DNA from: Acetobacteraceae bacterium
Lineage (GTDB): Bacteria > Pseudomonadota > Alphaproteobacteria > Acetobacterales > Acetobacteraceae
DNA: 7,552 nucleotides
NCBI GenBank assembly: GCA_947478535.1
Contig: CANJXD010000275.1
Location: 1-7,552 of the forward strand
Direction of reading: 5' to 3'
The position numbers were made by a program, and so were the translations under genes. The notes beneath the pieces are model-generated. The model was not told the origin of the DNA and made no database searches. It saw only the letters and a list, made by a program, of their open reading frames with translations. Shown in pieces: positions 6,290 through 7,552 of this stretch; positions within the stretch are counted from its first letter, which is position 1; each line of letters opens with the position of its first letter.

Positions 6290-7053
6290 GCGGCGGCCTC
6301 CACGATGTCATCCTCGCCGAGATAGGCGCGCTTCACCTCCGCGTTGGACCGGATGGCCTCGACGCCACCTGTGGCGATGACCCGGCCATAGACGAGGACG
6401 GAGATGCGGTCCGCCATGGCGAAGACGGCCTGCATGTCGTGCTCGACCAACACGATGGTGTAGCGCCCACGCAATCCGCGCAGGATGCCGATCAGCCGCT
6501 CCGTCTCCTCCGGCCCCGCCCCGGCCAGCGGTTCATCCAGCAGCAGCAGGCGCGGCTGCGTCGCCAGGGCGATGGCGAGTTCGAGCTGGCGCTTCTCCCC
6601 ATGGCTCATCGCCCCCGCCGGAACCGCGGCGCGGGCGCCGAGGCCCACGGCCTCCAGCGCGGCCATCGCCGCCGCATTCAGCGCACGCTCGCTGGTGGCG
6701 GGGCGGAAGAAGCGGAAGGAGGACCCCGCGCCGGCCTGCACGGCGAGCGCGGTATTCTCCAGCGCCGTGAACTCCGCGATGACGGAGGTGATCTGGAAGG
6801 ACCGCGCGAGGCCGAGCCGGGCCCTGCCGTGCAGCGGCAGGCGGGTGATGTCCTGCCCCGCGAAGACCACGCGCCCGTCATCGAGGGGCAGCACGCCGCT
6901 GATCTCATTGATCAGGGTCGTCTTGCCGGCGCCGTTGGGGCCGATGATGGCGTGGATCTCCCCGGCCTCGACATCGAGCGAGACGTCGTCCGTTACCGCG
7001 AGGCCGCCGAAGCGCTTCTTCAGGCCGAGGAGGGACAGCAGCGGTTCAGCCAC
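6283..7053 (-). CDS. LivG-type ABC transporter ATP-binding protein
   Basis: A 256-residue partner ATPase of the same importer. It shows Walker A GPNGAGKTT (38-46), Q-loop Q87 in RSFQI, the LivG-type signature SHGEKRQLELA (150-160), Walker B LLLLDEP with D173/E174, and an intact switch histidine in VEHDM (H205). The C-terminal ISVLVYGRVIATGG and the KRAYLGED tail are typical of LivG. The start is a GTG (7053-7051) with AGGGTGA (7066-7060) 6 nt upstream; no nearby ATG in frame precedes Walker A. It overlaps the livM end by 8 bp and the livF start by 7 bp, so the three genes form one tightly coupled operon read leftwards. With LivF it would form the heterodimeric motor under the LivH/LivM membrane pair. 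Family assignment is certain; substrate is not. Confidence 0.93.
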   Translation of the reverse strand: MAEPLLSLLGLKKRFGGLAVTDDVSLDVEAGEIHAIIGPNGAGKTTLINEISGVLPLDDGRVVFAGQDITRLPLHGRARLGLARSFQITSVIAEFTALENTALAVQAGAGSSFRFFRPATSERALNAAAMAALEAVGLGARAAVPAGAMSHGEKRQLELAIALATQPRLLLLDEPLAGAGPEETERLIGILRGLRGRYTIVLVEHDMQAVFAMADRISVLVYGRVIATGGVEAIRSNAEVKRAYLGEDDIVEAAAC

Positions 7054-7552
7054 GACGCATCACCCTGGCGATCTGGGCCGGTATCCCGGAAAGCCCCCCC
7101 GGCAGCCACAGCACGGCGAGGATCAGCAGCACGCCGAACAGGATGCGCCAATGCTCCCACTGATGGCTCAGCCATTCTTCCAGCAGCACGAAGCCGAGTG
7201 CGCCGAGCACGGCGCCATGCAGGCCGGATAACCCGCCGAGGATGACCATGAACAGCAACTCGCCGGAGCGTTGCCAGGAGAGGTAGGCCGGCGCCACGAA
7301 CTCCGCCGCATTGGCGAACAGGAACCCCGCCGCGCCACCGATCGCGCCGGCGATGACATAGGCGACGAGGCGATAGGGATAGGGGTTGAAGCCCAACGCC
7401 CGCGCCCGCAGCGGATTGTCCTTCACCGCCCGCAGCACGCGCCCGAAGCGGGACGCCAGCAGCATCCGACAGAGCAGCCAGGCGAGCGTCAGCGCGCCGA
7501 GGCAGATGTAGTGGAAGGCAAGCTTGCTCTCCAACAGCCTGCCCCCCGCGAC
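7046..7552 (-). CDS. LivM-type ABC transporter permease, C-terminal part (cut by right edge)
   Basis: The last 168 residues of an inner-membrane permease. The frame stays open to the window edge, so the true start lies outside; an in-frame TTG at 7534 is not a credible start because the reading continues upstream and a complete LivM is much longer. The visible part includes a hydrophobic segment, the conserved cytoplasmic coupling loop SRFGRVLRAVKDNPLRARALGF that contacts the ATPases, a membrane span rich in Ala/Gly (VAYVIAGAIGGAAGFLFA), the ELLFMVILGGLSGLHGAVLGALGFVLLEE segment typical of LivM, and a final span (ILFGVLLILAVLWLPGGLSG). The gene overlaps livG by 8 bp. LivH and a LivK-type binding protein, if present, would be expected further upstream in this operon, beyond the right edge. 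Confidence 0.92.
   Translation of the reverse strand, partial: VAGGRLLESKLAFHYICLGALTLAWLLCRMLLASRFGRVLRAVKDNPLRARALGFNPYPYRLVAYVIAGAIGGAAGFLFANAAEFVAPAYLSWQRSGELLFMVILGGLSGLHGAVLGALGFVLLEEWLSHQWEHWRILFGVLLILAVLWLPGGLSGIPAQIARVMRRG

Overview
The window is dense, very GC-rich DNA with short gaps, GTG starts and overlapping transporter genes. This style, together with the gene content (a Bug-type binding protein, a Liv-type ABC transporter, an OprB-like porin and aromatic-CoA chemistry), suggests an alphaproteobacterium of the Acetobacteraceae/Roseomonas type. The taxonomic guess is inference. No RNA gene, insertion sequence, CRISPR array or phage gene is visible.

Layout. (1) 1-411, minus strand: N-terminal 137 residues of a short-chain dehydrogenase/reductase, cut by the left edge. 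(2) 412-529: AT-rich divergent control region carrying two copies of AAGCCTAAA; the second lies at the centre of a 23-bp imperfect palindrome. (3) 530-2839, plus strand: a 769-residue fusion of an FAD aromatic-ring hydroxylase and an Old-Yellow-Enzyme-type FMN reductase, of the salicylyl-CoA 5-hydroxylase / 2-aminobenzoyl-CoA monooxygenase-reductase family. (4) 3101-4453, plus strand: an OprB-like outer-membrane porin with a signal peptide. (5) 4422-4491: two hairpins at the ends of two convergent genes. (6) 4478-5440, minus strand: a Bug/TctC-family periplasmic binding protein. (7) 5441-5569: a leader containing overlapping palindromes. (8) 5570-7552, minus strand: LivF and LivG ATPases and the C-terminal part of LivM, with overlapping ends, so one operon transcribed leftwards; LivM is cut by the right edge.

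How they may work together (inference): the porin would pass small solutes across the outer membrane, Bug and/or Liv components would capture and import an organic acid, and the fused flavoenzyme, perhaps with the divergent dehydrogenase, would dearomatise an ortho-substituted benzoyl-CoA. A CoA ligase, LivH and LivK are not in the window and may lie outside it. No wholly new system is evident. The most interesting unexplained items are the nested palindromes upstream of the Bug gene and the repeated motif between the divergent catabolic genes.
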